Below, piece by piece: positions 15,759 through 25,788 of a DNA stretch of 64,000 nucleotides. Both the position numbers and the translations under genes were made by a program. Each line of letters starts with the position of its first letter. Position 1 is the stretch's first letter. The notes beneath the pieces were generated by a model, which was not told the DNA's origin, made no database searches, and worked only from the letters and a program-made list of their open reading frames with translations. The stretch spans positions 372,001 to 436,000 of the forward strand of contig NZ_NOXW01000020.1 of NCBI RefSeq assembly GCF_002251855.1. The letters run 5' to 3'. The DNA is from Rhodoferax sp. TH121. Lineage in GTDB: Bacteria; Pseudomonadota; Gammaproteobacteria; Burkholderiales; Burkholderiaceae_C.

Positions 15759-17462
15759 TCAGCGTCTGCGCAATAGCCAGACTGCCTCGGCCCGGTCCAC
15801 GGGGTGCCGCAACAGGGTGTGTGGTGCCCACCGGCCAGCGTCGACGGAGGGGCGAATTCCCATGTTCTCAGTGGGCTCGCTGAGTTGCCACTCGCAGGTG
15901 CTCTCGCCATCGGCGGCCACCAAACGTATGCCGCTGTACCACTGGAAGGCGGACAGATGCACGGCACGCAGGCTGCCCGTTTCTGCGCAGCCTTCAGGTC
16001 CTACCCAAGGCGTAGCCTGTTGTACCAGGTTACGGTAGCTCTGCGCGTAATTGAGCAACGGCATCCACAGTGTCATGAGCAAGAGCCAGCACAAGGCGGC
16101 CCCTCCGGCAGGGAGTACCAAGCTTTTCCAGATGGCGGCACGGTGTCTGCCGACCCGCCATTTGACCAGCCAGGCCCAAGCCAGCGTGGCCACGATGGCT
16201 ACGCTGAAGGCGAGCAGCGAGAAGCTCGCCTGAAATCCGGGTGCCAAGCGTGCCACATTGGCCGCCGGCTGACTGGGTACACCAGTCTGCATGGCGATCC
16301 AGACCACCCATATGGTGAATCCACAGCCCGAGAAAAATAGCAGCGTAAACCAGTCGATCAGCGCTGCCACTTGGCGTTTGAGCGTCGGCAGGGCAAAGGC
16401 TGCCAACGTTGCCAGCGCGGGCAGTGCCAGTAGCAAAGTGCGGTCCGAGTCACTGCCCAATGGTGTGGCAAGGACAGTGACCAGCACAAACCAGAGCGGC
16501 CAAGCCAGATGTCTATGTACCCCTCGGCTCCAAAGCTGCCAGCGCCAACGCCACAGTGTCCACAAGGCCAGCGGCCAAGCGGGCCATGTAAACCAGATTA
16601 GCAGCTGGGCGAAACCGTCCACCGTACCCCAGGACAAGGCAGGTGCCTCTACCTTCCAACGCCAAAGATCCAAATGGTACGCCGCTGTGCAAACCACTGC
16701 GGCGTAGGCTGGCAGTGCTAACAAGGCTTTGATCCTTGCCGAGCGCGTTGTTTGTATTGTTTCGCCTGGTTCACGGTCCAGCCAATGCACCAGTGCGCCT
16801 CCCAGCAGGTAGAGCATGGCCATGGTCGGAGCGCCAGACAGGCCCATGCCAAGCAGACCTGCAAAGATCGCTACGTGGGGGGCCTTGCTGCGGTACGGGA
16901 GGGCTGCGATGCCATAAAAAAGCAGTGCAGCAAAACCCAACTGTGCCAAGGCGGGCGTGGTTTCATGGGACAGCTGGGCAAGGCCCAGGCATGCAATAAA
17001 GGCCAGCACACCACCATCTGCCATGGCCCGTGCATAGTCCGTGGGTTGGGCTTCGCCTCCAAACGCAAAGGCAACCGGCTGGGCCGCAGGGCTACGGGCC
17101 AGGTAATAGGTGCCGTACCAAGTGGCCAGCAGGGCCAGCCCCAGCAGCAAACCAAAAGGGATGCGGACCACAAAATCCGCAGCCCATGCCGCAGGTGCCA
17201 GCTGCAATGCCCATGCACCTAGCCAGTAGGGCAATACGGCAGGATGTTCTGGCGACCAACCCCAGAGGGAGGGGGACCACCATGATGACGCCCCTTGGGC
17301 CAACGCGCCCATGAAACCCAGTGCGGTGATATCAGCGCTGCGCCACGCATCGCGTCCAAAAAAACCAGCACATACATAACTGAGGCACAGCAACAGCAAT
17401 GCCCAGCGGGGCAGGCGGCGTACAGCCGCTTGGGAAACGATGGCAGGAGTCGGGTGTTTCAC
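15759..17462 (-). CDS. GT39/ArnT-like polytopic membrane protein
   Basis: Large integral membrane protein, 567 residues, with about 10-12 predicted spans. The N-terminal part contains YVCAGFFGRDAWRSADI followed by SPSLWGWSPEHPAVLPYWLG, which resembles the first periplasmic loop of PMT/ArnT-family glycosyltransferases, where an acidic residue after the first span is catalytic. A DRE-type glycosyltransferase is therefore likely, but donor and acceptor are unknown. The 3' end converges with phoR, 12 bp apart. It is downstream of rpmE on the same strand but separated from it by a strong terminator. Confidence 0.65.
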   Translation of the reverse strand: MKHPTPAIVSQAAVRRLPRWALLLLCLSYVCAGFFGRDAWRSADITALGFMGALAQGASSWWSPSLWGWSPEHPAVLPYWLGAWALQLAPAAWAADFVVRIPFGLLLGLALLATWYGTYYLARSPAAQPVAFAFGGEAQPTDYARAMADGGVLAFIACLGLAQLSHETTPALAQLGFAALLFYGIAALPYRSKAPHVAIFAGLLGMGLSGAPTMAMLYLLGGALVHWLDREPGETIQTTRSARIKALLALPAYAAVVCTAAYHLDLWRWKVEAPALSWGTVDGFAQLLIWFTWPAWPLALWTLWRWRWQLWSRGVHRHLAWPLWFVLVTVLATPLGSDSDRTLLLALPALATLAAFALPTLKRQVAALIDWFTLLFFSGCGFTIWVVWIAMQTGVPSQPAANVARLAPGFQASFSLLAFSVAIVATLAWAWLVKWRVGRHRAAIWKSLVLPAGGAALCWLLLMTLWMPLLNYAQSYRNLVQQATPWVGPEGCAETGSLRAVHLSAFQWYSGIRLVAADGESTCEWQLSEPTENMGIRPSVDAGRWAPHTLLRHPVDRAEAVWLLRRR

Positions 17463-17477
17463 GGGCGCAAGTCAGGT

Positions 17478-17508
17478 AAAAAAAAAGCAGCTCGGAGATC
17501 CGGGCTGC
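17478..17508 (-). terminator. Intrinsic terminator after rpmE
   Basis: A 9-bp stem (GCAGCCCGG with CCGAGCTGC, one G-T pair) is followed on the minus strand by nine T (17478-17486). It lies 38 nt beyond the rpmE stop. A shorter T5 on the plus side is also present. Confidence 0.8.
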
Positions 17509-17546
17509 CTTTTTGCAGAGAACTCAGGCGCAAGCCTGATCCCACA

Positions 17547-17804
17547 TTACTTGGCGGCAGTTTTGCCGAAGCGGTTGCGGAACTTCTCAACGCGACCGCC
17601 CATGTTGTCCACAGACTTCTGCGTGCCAGTGTAGAAGGGGTGCGATTCGCTGGTGGTATCAAGCTTGAAGAGGGGCAGTTCGCGACCGTCTTCCATCTTG
17701 ATCATTTCCTTGGTGTTGGCGCAGGAACGTGTCACGAACTTGAAGCCGTTGGACATGTCCTGGAAGCACACTTCGCGGTAATTGGGGTGAATGCCTTCTT
17801 TCAT
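17547..17804 (-). CDS. rpmE2: 50S ribosomal protein L31 type B
   Basis: Ribosomal protein L31, 85 residues from the ATG at 17804 ([12 protein letters not shown]). The length and the motif [19 protein letters not shown] place it in the type B group. Unlike many zinc-free type B proteins it contains two Cys (REVCFQD and SCANTKE), but not the full four-Cys zinc site. It is downstream of rho on the same strand, 73 bp away, and ends before a strong terminator. Confidence 0.93.
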   Translation of the reverse strand: MKEGIHPNYREVCFQDMSNGFKFVTRSCANTKEMIKMEDGRELPLFKLDTTSESHPFYTGTQKSVDNMGGRVEKFRNRFGKTAAK

Positions 17805-17877
17805 ATCTTCTCCATCAGTTGCGTCAGCCGCGCCAGCCAATCTGGCGTACTTTTCGCGAAACCGCCGATTATAGCCT

Positions 17878-19140
17878 CTATCCGCCCCTGCGCATCATGT
17901 CAAAGAACTCACTGTTGTTCTTGGTGGCCTTCATCTGCTTGAGCACCATCTCCATGGACTCGATTTCATCCATGTTGTAGAGGAATTGGCGCAGGATGCG
18001 GGTTTTCTGCAGAATTTCTGGCTGCAGGAGCAATTCTTCGCGTCGGGTACCACTGCGGTTCAGTTGGATGGAGGGGAATACGCGTTTTTCGTACAGTCGG
18101 CGATCCAAGTGAACTTCGGAGTTGCCAGTGCCCTTGAATTCTTCAAAGATCACTTCGTCCATGCGGCTGCCAGTGTCCACCAAGGCGGTGGCGATGATGG
18201 TCAGTGAGCCGCCTTCTTCCACATTGCGGGCGGCACCCAGGAAGCGTTTGGGGCGTTGAAGGGCATTGGCGTCCACACCACCAGTCAGGACCTTGCCGGA
18301 CGATGGCACCACGTTGTTGTAGGCGCGGGCCAGGCGGGTGATGGAGTCCAACAGAATCACCACATCTTTTTTCAGTTCGACCAGACGTTTGGCACGCTCG
18401 ATCACCATTTCGGCGACGTGCACGTGGCGAGCGGCGGGCTCGTCGAAGGTGGAAGCAATGACCTCACCCTTCACGGTGCGCTGCATCTCGGTCACTTCTT
18501 CAGGGCGCTCATCAATCAGCAGCACCATCAGGTAGCTGTCGGGGTAGTTGGCAGAGATGGCATGTGCAATGTGCTGCATCATGACCGTCTTGCCGCTTTT
18601 GGGTTGTGCCACGATCAGGGCACGTTGGCCTTTGCCGATGGGCGCAATGATGTCGATCACACGGCCCGTGATGTTCTCATCTCCGCGGATGTCCCGCTCC
18701 AGCTTCATTTGTTCCTTGGGAAACAAGGGTGTCAAGTTTTCGAACATGACCTTGTGCTTGTTGCCTTCAGGGGGGCCGCCGTTGACTTTGTCCAGTTTGT
18801 TCAACGCAAAGTAGCGCTCGCCGTCCTTGGGGGTGCGCACTTCACCTTCGATCATGTCGCCGGTGTGCAAATTGAAGCGCCGTACCTGGCTCGGGCTGAT
18901 GTAGATGTCATCGGTGCTGGCGGTATAGCTGGTGTCGGGGCTGCGCAAGAAGCCAAATCCGTCAGGCAGGATTTCCAGCACACCATCCGCAATGATCTGC
19001 TCACCGGTGCGGGCCCGTTTCTTGATGATGGCGAACATCAGCTCTTGCTTGCGCATGCGGCCGGTGTTTTCAATCTCAAGTTCTTCGGCTTGCTTGAGGA
19101 CTTCAGACACGTGCAGTGCCTTGAGTTCGTTTAAGTGCAT
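17878..19140 (-). CDS. rho: Transcription termination factor Rho
   Basis: Hexameric RNA helicase that ends transcription, 420 residues. The N-terminal Rho domain ([20 protein letters not shown]) is followed by the RNA-binding OSB fold with [20 protein letters not shown]. The ATPase domain has Walker [21 protein letters not shown] (P-loop PKSGKT) and Walker [17 protein letters not shown], with the Q-loop residues [15 protein letters not shown]. Everything needed for activity is present. A 282-nt gap to trxA upstream contains a stable stem-loop that may be part of the rho leader. Confidence 0.98.
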   Translation of the reverse strand: MHLNELKALHVSEVLKQAEELEIENTGRMRKQELMFAIIKKRARTGEQIIADGVLEILPDGFGFLRSPDTSYTASTDDIYISPSQVRRFNLHTGDMIEGEVRTPKDGERYFALNKLDKVNGGPPEGNKHKVMFENLTPLFPKEQMKLERDIRGDENITGRVIDIIAPIGKGQRALIVAQPKSGKTVMMQHIAHAISANYPDSYLMVLLIDERPEEVTEMQRTVKGEVIASTFDEPAARHVHVAEMVIERAKRLVELKKDVVILLDSITRLARAYNNVVPSSGKVLTGGVDANALQRPKRFLGAARNVEEGGSLTIIATALVDTGSRMDEVIFEEFKGTGNSEVHLDRRLYEKRVFPSIQLNRSGTRREELLLQPEILQKTRILRQFLYNMDEIESMEMVLKQMKATKNNSEFFDMMRRGG

Positions 19141-19422
19141 GAAATGGGTCCCGGTGAGGGCGTTGACCGATATTCGGCGAATTACAAAAATCTGGGGGAT
19201 GGGGGAGGCAAAACTGGGTAAGCGCCTCTGCGTTCTGTGCCGGGAATCGGCGCCTGCCTTGGGGTGGGCGGGTGAACGGGATTTATTATGACAGGAAAAC
19301 TTGGGTGTGCTCTATTTTGCTCTTTGGCAGCATATGGTCTGTGCTGCAGCGGGCCGCCAAGCGCTTGAAAACTTGGAGCGGCCCCTTGCAAGTCGCCCCG
19401 TTGTCAGGGCGAGGGGGTTCGA
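19141..19422 (-). other. Intergenic region between trxA and rho with a stable stem-loop
   Basis: No coding sequence is convincing. The strongest structure is 19351-19384: GGGCCG pairs with CGGCCC and CCAAG with CTTGG, around a 10-nt loop. A smaller hairpin (TCGCCC with GGGCGA) lies just after the trxA stop. Neither has a T-run, so this may be the rho leader; rho leaders are autoregulated in other bacteria. Function here is not shown. Confidence 0.4.
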
Positions 19423-19755
19423 TCAGGCCAGTTGCTGGTCGATGAAGGCTGTCAATTGGGCCTTGCTCAGCGCGCCCACCTTGGTGGCGGCCAGTTGGCC
19501 GTCCTTGAACAGCATCAGGGTGGGGATGCCGCGGATGCCGAATTTGGCGGGGATGTCGCGGTTTTCGTCCACATTCATCTTGGCAATCTGCAGCTTGCCC
19601 TGGTAGGTGGCCGACACTTCGTCAAGGATGGGGGCGATCATCTTGCAGGGGCCGCACCACTCAGCCCAGTAGTCCACCAAAATGGGTTGCGCCGCACCGA
19701 GCACATCGGCTTCGAAGGTGGCATCGGTGACATGTTTGATCAGTTCGCTGGCCAT
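19423..19755 (-). CDS. trxA: Thioredoxin
   Basis: Small cytosolic disulfide reductase, 110 residues. The active site is [15 protein letters not shown] near residues 30-44 and the conserved cis-Pro is in [11 protein letters not shown]. The length and both motifs match classic TrxA. It is upstream of rho on the minus strand, a common arrangement, and divergent from the AddB-like gene (46 bp between starts). Confidence 0.97.
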   Translation of the reverse strand: MASELIKHVTDATFEADVLGAAQPILVDYWAEWCGPCKMIAPILDEVSATYQGKLQIAKMNVDENRDIPAKFGIRGIPTLMLFKDGQLAATKVGALSKAQLTAFIDQQLA

Positions 19756-19801
19756 GGTGGCTCCTTTGGATGATTGCTAATGCAGCTAAAGTTGCGGCAT
19801 T

Positions 19802-22456
19802 GTGACAGAAACCAAGCCCTTCCCTGATGCCGCTACGCCTATCGCCAGCATAGCGAAAAACGATGCTCCCCTAGCGCTCAAGGCCTTCAGTTATGGGGCA
19901 GAGCACCCCGCCATGGCACTCTGGCTCGCTGAAGCCTCGGGCTTGCTGCCGCGCATCCAAGCCCAATTGCAGGCCCGGCAGGCCCATCCTGCCCGTACCC
20001 TGGTGCTGCTGCCGTATGCCCAGCTGTTGCCGCTGGCCAGCCGGCTCTGGGCGCGCCTTTATCCTGATGGTTTCTCGCCCCGTTTTGAGACCACCCAGAA
20101 CTGGGTTACCGCCCTGGGGGGCCGGACGCTGGACGCGCAGGATATCAGCATGGACCCCGCTGTGGACATCCTGACGGCCCAGGCCTTGCTGGCGGGCAGT
20201 GGGGCCCAGGGGCAGGAGTCCCTGGCGCCGCTGCTGGTGCAGGCCGCTTACCAACTGGCACCACTGGCCGCGGCCGCCGGGCCCACGCAACGCGCCGCCT
20301 GGGCGCAGAGCGCGCGGCAGCATGCGGGCCTGGGCATGGACAGCCAGGCTCTGGCTTGGGAGGCGCGTGTGGCGCGCTTGGCGGTGGAGTGGGCGGCCGT
20401 CTCGTCTTACACCAGCGACGCCCTGTTCGACCCCCTATGGCACGGAACGCTGGACTGCCTGGTGCTGGTGCAGGGGGCCAACCAGGATTCCTTGCCAGCG
20501 GGGCTGGCCCCGGTCTGGGTTGACAAACTGGTCTGCCTGCCCCTAGCTGAATCTGGCGTGGCGGCACCGCCAGCCCTGAGTGCAGCCCTGGCCCTGCATG
20601 CCTGTGAGGATGCCGAAGACGAAGCCCAGCGCACGGCCGCTTGTCTGTTGCAGCACATTGCGGCCGACCGTTACCCGGTGGCGTTGGTCAGTGCAGACCG
20701 TGCATTGACCCGCCGCGTGCGTGCCGTGTTGGACACGGCTGGGGTCGCAGTGCGGGATGAAAACGGCTGGAAGCTCTCTACCAGCCATGCGGGTGCCAGC
20801 GTGATGGCACTGCTGCGTGCGGCGCAATGGAACGCCAGTTGCGATGCCGTGCTGACCGCCTTGAAACAAGCACCAGGCTATCTGGAGGCGTTGGATGCGC
20901 TGGAAACTGCGGTGCGCCGTGACCAAGTGCGCGATTGGCGCCACGCTGCGGACAGCCCCGCCGTGCGCACAAGCCCGGCCTTGCTGGCGGCGTGTGCCGA
21001 GATCGAGCAGCTGCGCAGTGCCTTGGCCGGACGCAAGCCCCTGGCCGGATGGCTCGCGGCCCTGCAGCAGGTGCTACAAAAGATGGGCTTATGGGCGCAG
21101 CTCCAGACTGACGGCGCCGGCAGCAAATTGCTGGCTACTTTGCGGCTCACGCCGGCCGATGCAGCCCAATGGAGCCAACTGCTGGACCAGGCGCTGTGGG
21201 CCGGGCAGCGGCTGGACCTGATGGAGTTCACCCGCTGGGTTAACCAAGCGCTGGAGGGGGCGAGTTTTCAGCCCGACTATCCCGACCAGGAACAGGTCGT
21301 GATCCTGCCGCTGAGCCAGATGCTGGGGCGGCCCTTTGGGGCGGTGGTGATGGCCGGCTGCGACGAGGTGCGACTCAATCCCTCGCCCGAGCCGGCGGGC
21401 GTTTGGACCCCCGCACAGCGCGCGGCTCTGGGCCTGCCCGCGCGCGAGGCGCTGGAGGTCCAGCTGCGCCAGGTCTGGCGCCATGCGCTGGCCAGCCCGG
21501 CTTGCGACGTGCTTTGGCGCACCAGTGACGACACAGGCGAAGCCCTGCAGCCCAGCGCGCTGGTGCAGCAGCTGCGCTTGGAGCTGGGGGGGGAGCAGAG
21601 TGCGGCCGATCCGCGTGGCATCCGCAGCGTCACGCCACAGCCCTGCCTGCCGCCCCAGCCCACCGGCCCCGCGCTGGCGGTAGACACGCTGTCGGCCAGC
21701 GCCTACGAAGACCTCCGCCACTGTCCCTATCGCTTTTTTGCCCAGCGCATGCTGGACCTGCGGGCAGTGGACGAGCTGGATGCCGAGGTGGGCAAGCGCG
21801 ACTTTGGCCTCTGGCTGCACGCAGTGCTGGAGCAATTTCATGCCCAGTTGGCCGCCCAGCCGGTGGCCGATGCCGCTTCACACCAGGCTTTGCTGGATGC
21901 GACGGCACAGCAGGTCACGGCGGACATGGCATTGCCTGAGGGCGAGTTCCTGCCCTTTGCCGCCGCCTGGCCTGCGGTGCGCGATGGCTATCTGGGTTGG
22001 CTGGCCGACCACGAGGCCACGGGTGCCGTGTTTGCCAGCGGTGAGACCCCGCAGCGTCAGGCGCTGGGCCAAGTAACGTTGGTCGGGCGGATCGACCGAA
22101 CCGACCGTTTCGCGGATGGCAGCGTGATGTTGCTGGACTACAAAACCGAACCCTCGGGCACGACGCGCGACCGCACACGCGACCCGATGGAGGACACCCA
22201 AATCGCCTTCTATGCCGCGCTGCTGCCGCAGGACACCCTGCGCGCTGCGTATGTGAATGTGGGGGAGCGCGATGGCAGCACCACCTTCGAACAAACCGAG
22301 GTGGTGGCCGCGCGGGACGCGCTCATTGAGGGCCTGCAGCACGACCTGCAGCGCATTACTGCCGGTGCACCTCTGCCCGCGTTGGGCGAGGGCACGGTAT
22401 GTGACTTCTGCCAGGTGCGTGGCCTGTGCCGCAAAGACTTTTGGGAGGCTGCATGA
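19802..22456 (+). CDS. AddB-like PD-(D/E)XK nuclease, DNA repair
   Basis: Large protein, 884 residues from a GTG start, resembling the AddB half of AddAB-type recombination nucleases. The N-terminal two thirds are a degenerate helicase-like region (RTLVLLPYAQLLPLASRLW). The C-terminus is a nuclease domain: LRHCPYRFFAQRML near residue 640, GRIDRTDRFADGSVMLLDYK near 761 with the active-site Asp and Lys, and CDFCQVRGLC near 867, giving the Cys pattern of an iron-sulfur AddB nuclease. The stop overlaps the start of the helicase gene (ATGA). The pair should process double-strand breaks to 3' tails for RecA. Confidence 0.85.
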   Translation: MTETKPFPDAATPIASIAKNDAPLALKAFSYGAEHPAMALWLAEASGLLPRIQAQLQARQAHPARTLVLLPYAQLLPLASRLWARLYPDGFSPRFETTQNWVTALGGRTLDAQDISMDPAVDILTAQALLAGSGAQGQESLAPLLVQAAYQLAPLAAAAGPTQRAAWAQSARQHAGLGMDSQALAWEARVARLAVEWAAVSSYTSDALFDPLWHGTLDCLVLVQGANQDSLPAGLAPVWVDKLVCLPLAESGVAAPPALSAALALHACEDAEDEAQRTAACLLQHIAADRYPVALVSADRALTRRVRAVLDTAGVAVRDENGWKLSTSHAGASVMALLRAAQWNASCDAVLTALKQAPGYLEALDALETAVRRDQVRDWRHAADSPAVRTSPALLAACAEIEQLRSALAGRKPLAGWLAALQQVLQKMGLWAQLQTDGAGSKLLATLRLTPADAAQWSQLLDQALWAGQRLDLMEFTRWVNQALEGASFQPDYPDQEQVVILPLSQMLGRPFGAVVMAGCDEVRLNPSPEPAGVWTPAQRAALGLPAREALEVQLRQVWRHALASPACDVLWRTSDDTGEALQPSALVQQLRLELGGEQSAADPRGIRSVTPQPCLPPQPTGPALAVDTLSASAYEDLRHCPYRFFAQRMLDLRAVDELDAEVGKRDFGLWLHAVLEQFHAQLAAQPVADAASHQALLDATAQQVTADMALPEGEFLPFAAAWPAVRDGYLGWLADHEATGAVFASGETPQRQALGQVTLVGRIDRTDRFADGSVMLLDYKTEPSGTTRDRTRDPMEDTQIAFYAALLPQDTLRAAYVNVGERDGSTTFEQTEVVAARDALIEGLQHDLQRITAGAPLPALGEGTVCDFCQVRGLCRKDFWEAA

Positions 22457-25400
22457 GCACAGTGCGACACGCGGCCTATGAGCACAACGGCCGCCTGGTC
22501 GACGCCCCGCGTTTTTATGAGATTGCCTGCGACCCGCGGCGCAGCGTGGTGGTGGAGGCCTGTGCCGGTGCGGGCAAGACCTGGATGCTGGTTTCGCGCA
22601 TGCTGCGCGCCCTGCTGGAAGGCACACGGCCGCATGAGATTTTGGCCATCACCTTCACCAAAAAGGCAGCCGGTGAAATGCGCCAGCGCCTGCAGGAGTG
22701 GCTGCGCGAATTCGCCCACCTGGACGATGCTCGCTTGCAGCAGGAGTTGCAGATGCGCGGTGTGCGGCAGGCGGTGGATGCGGCCCAGCTGCAGACCCTG
22801 CGTGGCCTGCACGCGCAGCTGCTGGCCGGTGGCCGGCCGGTGCAGATACGCACCTTCCACAGCTGGTTTGCCGCGCTGCTGGGCAGTGCGCCCTTGGGCG
22901 TGTTGCACCAGCTGGGGCTGCCCACGCAGTACGAGCTGCTGGAGAACGATGCGGTAGCCGTGGCCCAGGTGTGGCGGCGTTTTCAGACCCGCGTGGCCGG
23001 CGATGCGGCAGCACTGGCCGACTACCAGGACGCCGTGCGCCTGTATGGTCGCCACCAGACCCACAAGGCGCTGGAGGCCGCCCTCAACAAGCGCACCGAG
23101 TTTGACCTGGCCGATGCGCAGGGTGTGGTGGACGCCTCGGTGCAGCACTTCACCGCACAGTTTCCGGCTTTTGCCGGCTTGCACACACCACAGGAGCGCC
23201 TGGCCCAGCCTTCTGTACAAACCTTGCTGTGGGACAGCGCCCGCGCGCTGGGCCAGTGCAGCGGCAAGACCTGCCTGACGGCTGCCAGTGCGCTGGAACG
23301 TGCGCTGAGCGATGCGCACTGGCCCGGCGTGGTGGAAGCGCTGTTCACCAAGACCGGTGGCCCGCGCAAACTCACTGACAAGCTGGTAGACCTGACGAAC
23401 GTGCAGGCCGCGCAGGCGCTGCTGCAAGAGGTGCAGCAAGCCCAGCTGCAGGACCAAGCCTGGCAGCACCAGCAGCGCATGGCCCGGCTGGCGCGTGGCC
23501 TGGTGCAGGACTACGCGGCCCTCAAGCGCGAGCGTGGCTGGCTGGACATGGGCGATCTGGAGCGCACAGCGCTGGTGCTGCTGTCCGACCCCGAGCTCAG
23601 CGGTTGGGTGCAGGAGCGGCTGGATGCGCGTGTGCGGCACCTGCTGATTGACGAGTTTCAAGATACCAACCCGCTGCAGTGGCAGGCGCTGCACAGCTGG
23701 CTGTCGTCTTACGCCGGGGCTGGCAATGCGCCCAGTGTGTTCATCGTGGGCGACCCCAAACAAAGCATTTACCGCTTCCGCCGGGCTGAGCCGCAGGTGT
23801 TCCGTGCGGCCAAGGCGTTTGTGGCGCAGGGCCTGGGCGGCGACCAGCTGAGCTGTGACCACACACGGCGCAACGCGCCCGAAATCATTGCGCTGGTGAA
23901 CCAGACCATGGGCCAGGCGCAGGACGAGGGGACCTACCAGGACTTCCGCCCGCACAGCACCGCGTCGGGCAAGACTGGCCAAGTGTTCAAGCTGCCACGT
24001 ATTGAGCGCGAAGCCAAGCCCGACAAGGAGGCGCTGCCAACCGAAGCCGTGTGGCGCGACTCACTGACCGTGCCCCGCCACGAGGCTGAGGACACCCGCA
24101 AGACGCTGGAATGCCGCCAGGCTGCGCAGTGGCTGGCCGCGCAGATGGCCGCCGGGCAGACCCAGGCCAAAGACGTGATGGTGCTGGCGCGCAAGCGTGA
24201 GCGCTTGACCTTGATGGAACAGGAGCTGTCAGCGCTGGGCATTCCTGCGCAGCAGCCCGAGAAGGCCGAGCTCGGTGAGTTTGCCGAGGTGCAGGACCTG
24301 GTGGCGCTGCTCGATGTGCTGGTCTCGCCACGCCACGACCTGGCGCTGGCCCGGGTGCTCAAGTCGCCGGTGTTTGGTGCGTCCGACAACGACCTGGTAG
24401 CCCTGGTGCTGCGCCTGCGCGCGTTGCGGGCTGCCACGCGTGACGAGGCCGGCCAGACAGAGGCGGTGAGCTGGTGGCAGGCGCTGCATGCCAGCGCTGC
24501 GGACGCGCTCCCCCCCATTTTGTCCAATGCCAGCGCCACGCTGCTGCGCTGGCAGCAGTGGGTGGCGCAGCTGCCACCGCACGATGCGCTGAGTGCGATG
24601 TACGACGATGGGGATGTGCTGGCCCGCTACGCGGCCGCCAGCCCCGCCGTGCAGCGCGAGCGGGTGCTGGCCAATGTGCGGGCCTTGCTGAACGCAGCGC
24701 TGCAGGTGGACGGTGGGCGCTACACCACGGCCTACGGCCTGGTGCGCGCGCTGCGGGCGGGGGGCAACCCCGCGCCCGTGCGTGCCAACGCCCATGCGGT
24801 GCGCCTGCTGACCATCCACGGTGCCAAGGGGCTGGAGGCGCCGCTGGTGCTGATGCTGGACACCGATGGCGAGGCCGGCAAGACCGAGACCATGGGCGTG
24901 CTGGTGGACTGGCCCGGCGAAGACCCGCACCCACGGCGCTTCGTGTTTCTGGCCAGTGAATCGCGCCCGCCCGCCTGTGTGGTGGGCGCGCTGGCGCACG
25001 AGCAGGCCGAGCGCAGCCGCGAGGAGCTCAATGCGCTCTACGTCGCGCTCACGCGCACGCAGCAAACGCTGGTCATCTCCAGCCTGGCACCGCACCGCGA
25101 ACATGCGGGCAGTTGGTGGCGCCGGTTGGAAGGCCAGGCGCAGGATGCGCCGCGCGCTGAGGCCAGCTTTGCGCTGCCGCAGCAGGCCGCCATGGCCGAG
25201 GTGCAGGCCCCGTATGTGCTGAAAATAGTGCCAAAACTGCCTCTGGACCCCGTCAATACTGCGCGATCAGCTCCTGAAAAGATAGCGAGTTCGGTGTCTG
25301 AAAACGGTGAGGAGACTCTGGAGTCCCGCCTGGGTCAGGCGCTGCACCGCCTGCTGGAGTGGGTGCCCGCCGTGGCTGGTGGTCATGCCCAAGAGTCCTA

Positions 25401-25788
25401 CACTTGGAGCCCCGTGGCCCTGGCCCGGGTAGCCAAAGCGTTTGCCCTGGAAACCGCGCAGGCCCAGACCGCAGCACAGATGGCCCAGGCCATCTTGCAA
25501 GGCGAGGGCGCCTGGTTGTGGGACAGCACCCAACTGGCCTGGCACGCCAACGAAGTGCCCATCACCCAGCGCGGCCGTCTGCTGCGCATGGACCGGCTGG
25601 TGCAGCAGCGCAATGGCACCTGGTGGGTGCTGGATTACAAATCGAATGCACAACCGCAGCTGGATGCGGCTCTGTGTGCCCAGCTGCTGGGCTACCGAGA
25701 GGCGGTGGCCCTGGCCAACCCCGGGCAGGCCGTACGTGCCGCTTTTTTAACGCCGCAAGGCCAACTGATTGAATTGACGCCCGCATGA
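22453..25788 (+). CDS. AddA-like UvrD/Rep-family helicase-nuclease
   Basis: Superfamily 1 helicase of 1111 residues from the ATG at 22453 (MSTVRHAAYEHNGR), which overlaps the upstream stop. Walker A EACAGAGKTWML is near residue 36, Walker B LLIDEFQDTNPLQW near 397, VGDPKQSIYRFRRAEP near 433 and the late helicase motif RLLTIHGAKGLEAPLVLML near 785. The C-terminus is a nuclease: WVLDYKSN near 1058 and QLLGYREAV. Residues 927-946 are encoded by a dispersed repeat copy and lie between the helicase and nuclease domains. It is the AddA partner of the preceding gene and overlaps the following flavoprotein gene. Confidence 0.87.
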   Translation: MSTVRHAAYEHNGRLVDAPRFYEIACDPRRSVVVEACAGAGKTWMLVSRMLRALLEGTRPHEILAITFTKKAAGEMRQRLQEWLREFAHLDDARLQQELQMRGVRQAVDAAQLQTLRGLHAQLLAGGRPVQIRTFHSWFAALLGSAPLGVLHQLGLPTQYELLENDAVAVAQVWRRFQTRVAGDAAALADYQDAVRLYGRHQTHKALEAALNKRTEFDLADAQGVVDASVQHFTAQFPAFAGLHTPQERLAQPSVQTLLWDSARALGQCSGKTCLTAASALERALSDAHWPGVVEALFTKTGGPRKLTDKLVDLTNVQAAQALLQEVQQAQLQDQAWQHQQRMARLARGLVQDYAALKRERGWLDMGDLERTALVLLSDPELSGWVQERLDARVRHLLIDEFQDTNPLQWQALHSWLSSYAGAGNAPSVFIVGDPKQSIYRFRRAEPQVFRAAKAFVAQGLGGDQLSCDHTRRNAPEIIALVNQTMGQAQDEGTYQDFRPHSTASGKTGQVFKLPRIEREAKPDKEALPTEAVWRDSLTVPRHEAEDTRKTLECRQAAQWLAAQMAAGQTQAKDVMVLARKRERLTLMEQELSALGIPAQQPEKAELGEFAEVQDLVALLDVLVSPRHDLALARVLKSPVFGASDNDLVALVLRLRALRAATRDEAGQTEAVSWWQALHASAADALPPILSNASATLLRWQQWVAQLPPHDALSAMYDDGDVLARYAAASPAVQRERVLANVRALLNAALQVDGGRYTTAYGLVRALRAGGNPAPVRANAHAVRLLTIHGAKGLEAPLVLMLDTDGEAGKTETMGVLVDWPGEDPHPRRFVFLASESRPPACVVGALAHEQAERSREELNALYVALTRTQQTLVISSLAPHREHAGSWWRRLEGQAQDAPRAEASFALPQQAAMAEVQAPYVLKIVPKLPLDPVNTARSAPEKIASSVSENGEETLESRLGQALHRLLEWVPAVAGGHAQESYTWSPVALARVAKAFALETAQAQTAAQMAQAILQGEGAWLWDSTQLAWHANEVPITQRGRLLRMDRLVQQRNGTWWVLDYKSNAQPQLDAALCAQLLGYREAVALANPGQAVRAAFLTPQGQLIELTPA
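25233..25288 (+). repeat. Dispersed 55-bp repeat, in-frame copy in the AddA-like gene
   Basis: AAAACTGCCTCTGGACCCCG then CAATACTGCGCGATCAGCTC and AAGATAGCGA give the complete family layout. It adds no stop codon in the sense frame and lies in the helicase-nuclease linker. Confidence 0.8.

Noticed and set aside
17870..17915. Further dispersed repeat copy at the end of rho
   Set aside because: Only a short GCCTCTA-like match; the rest is explained by the conserved rho C-terminus.
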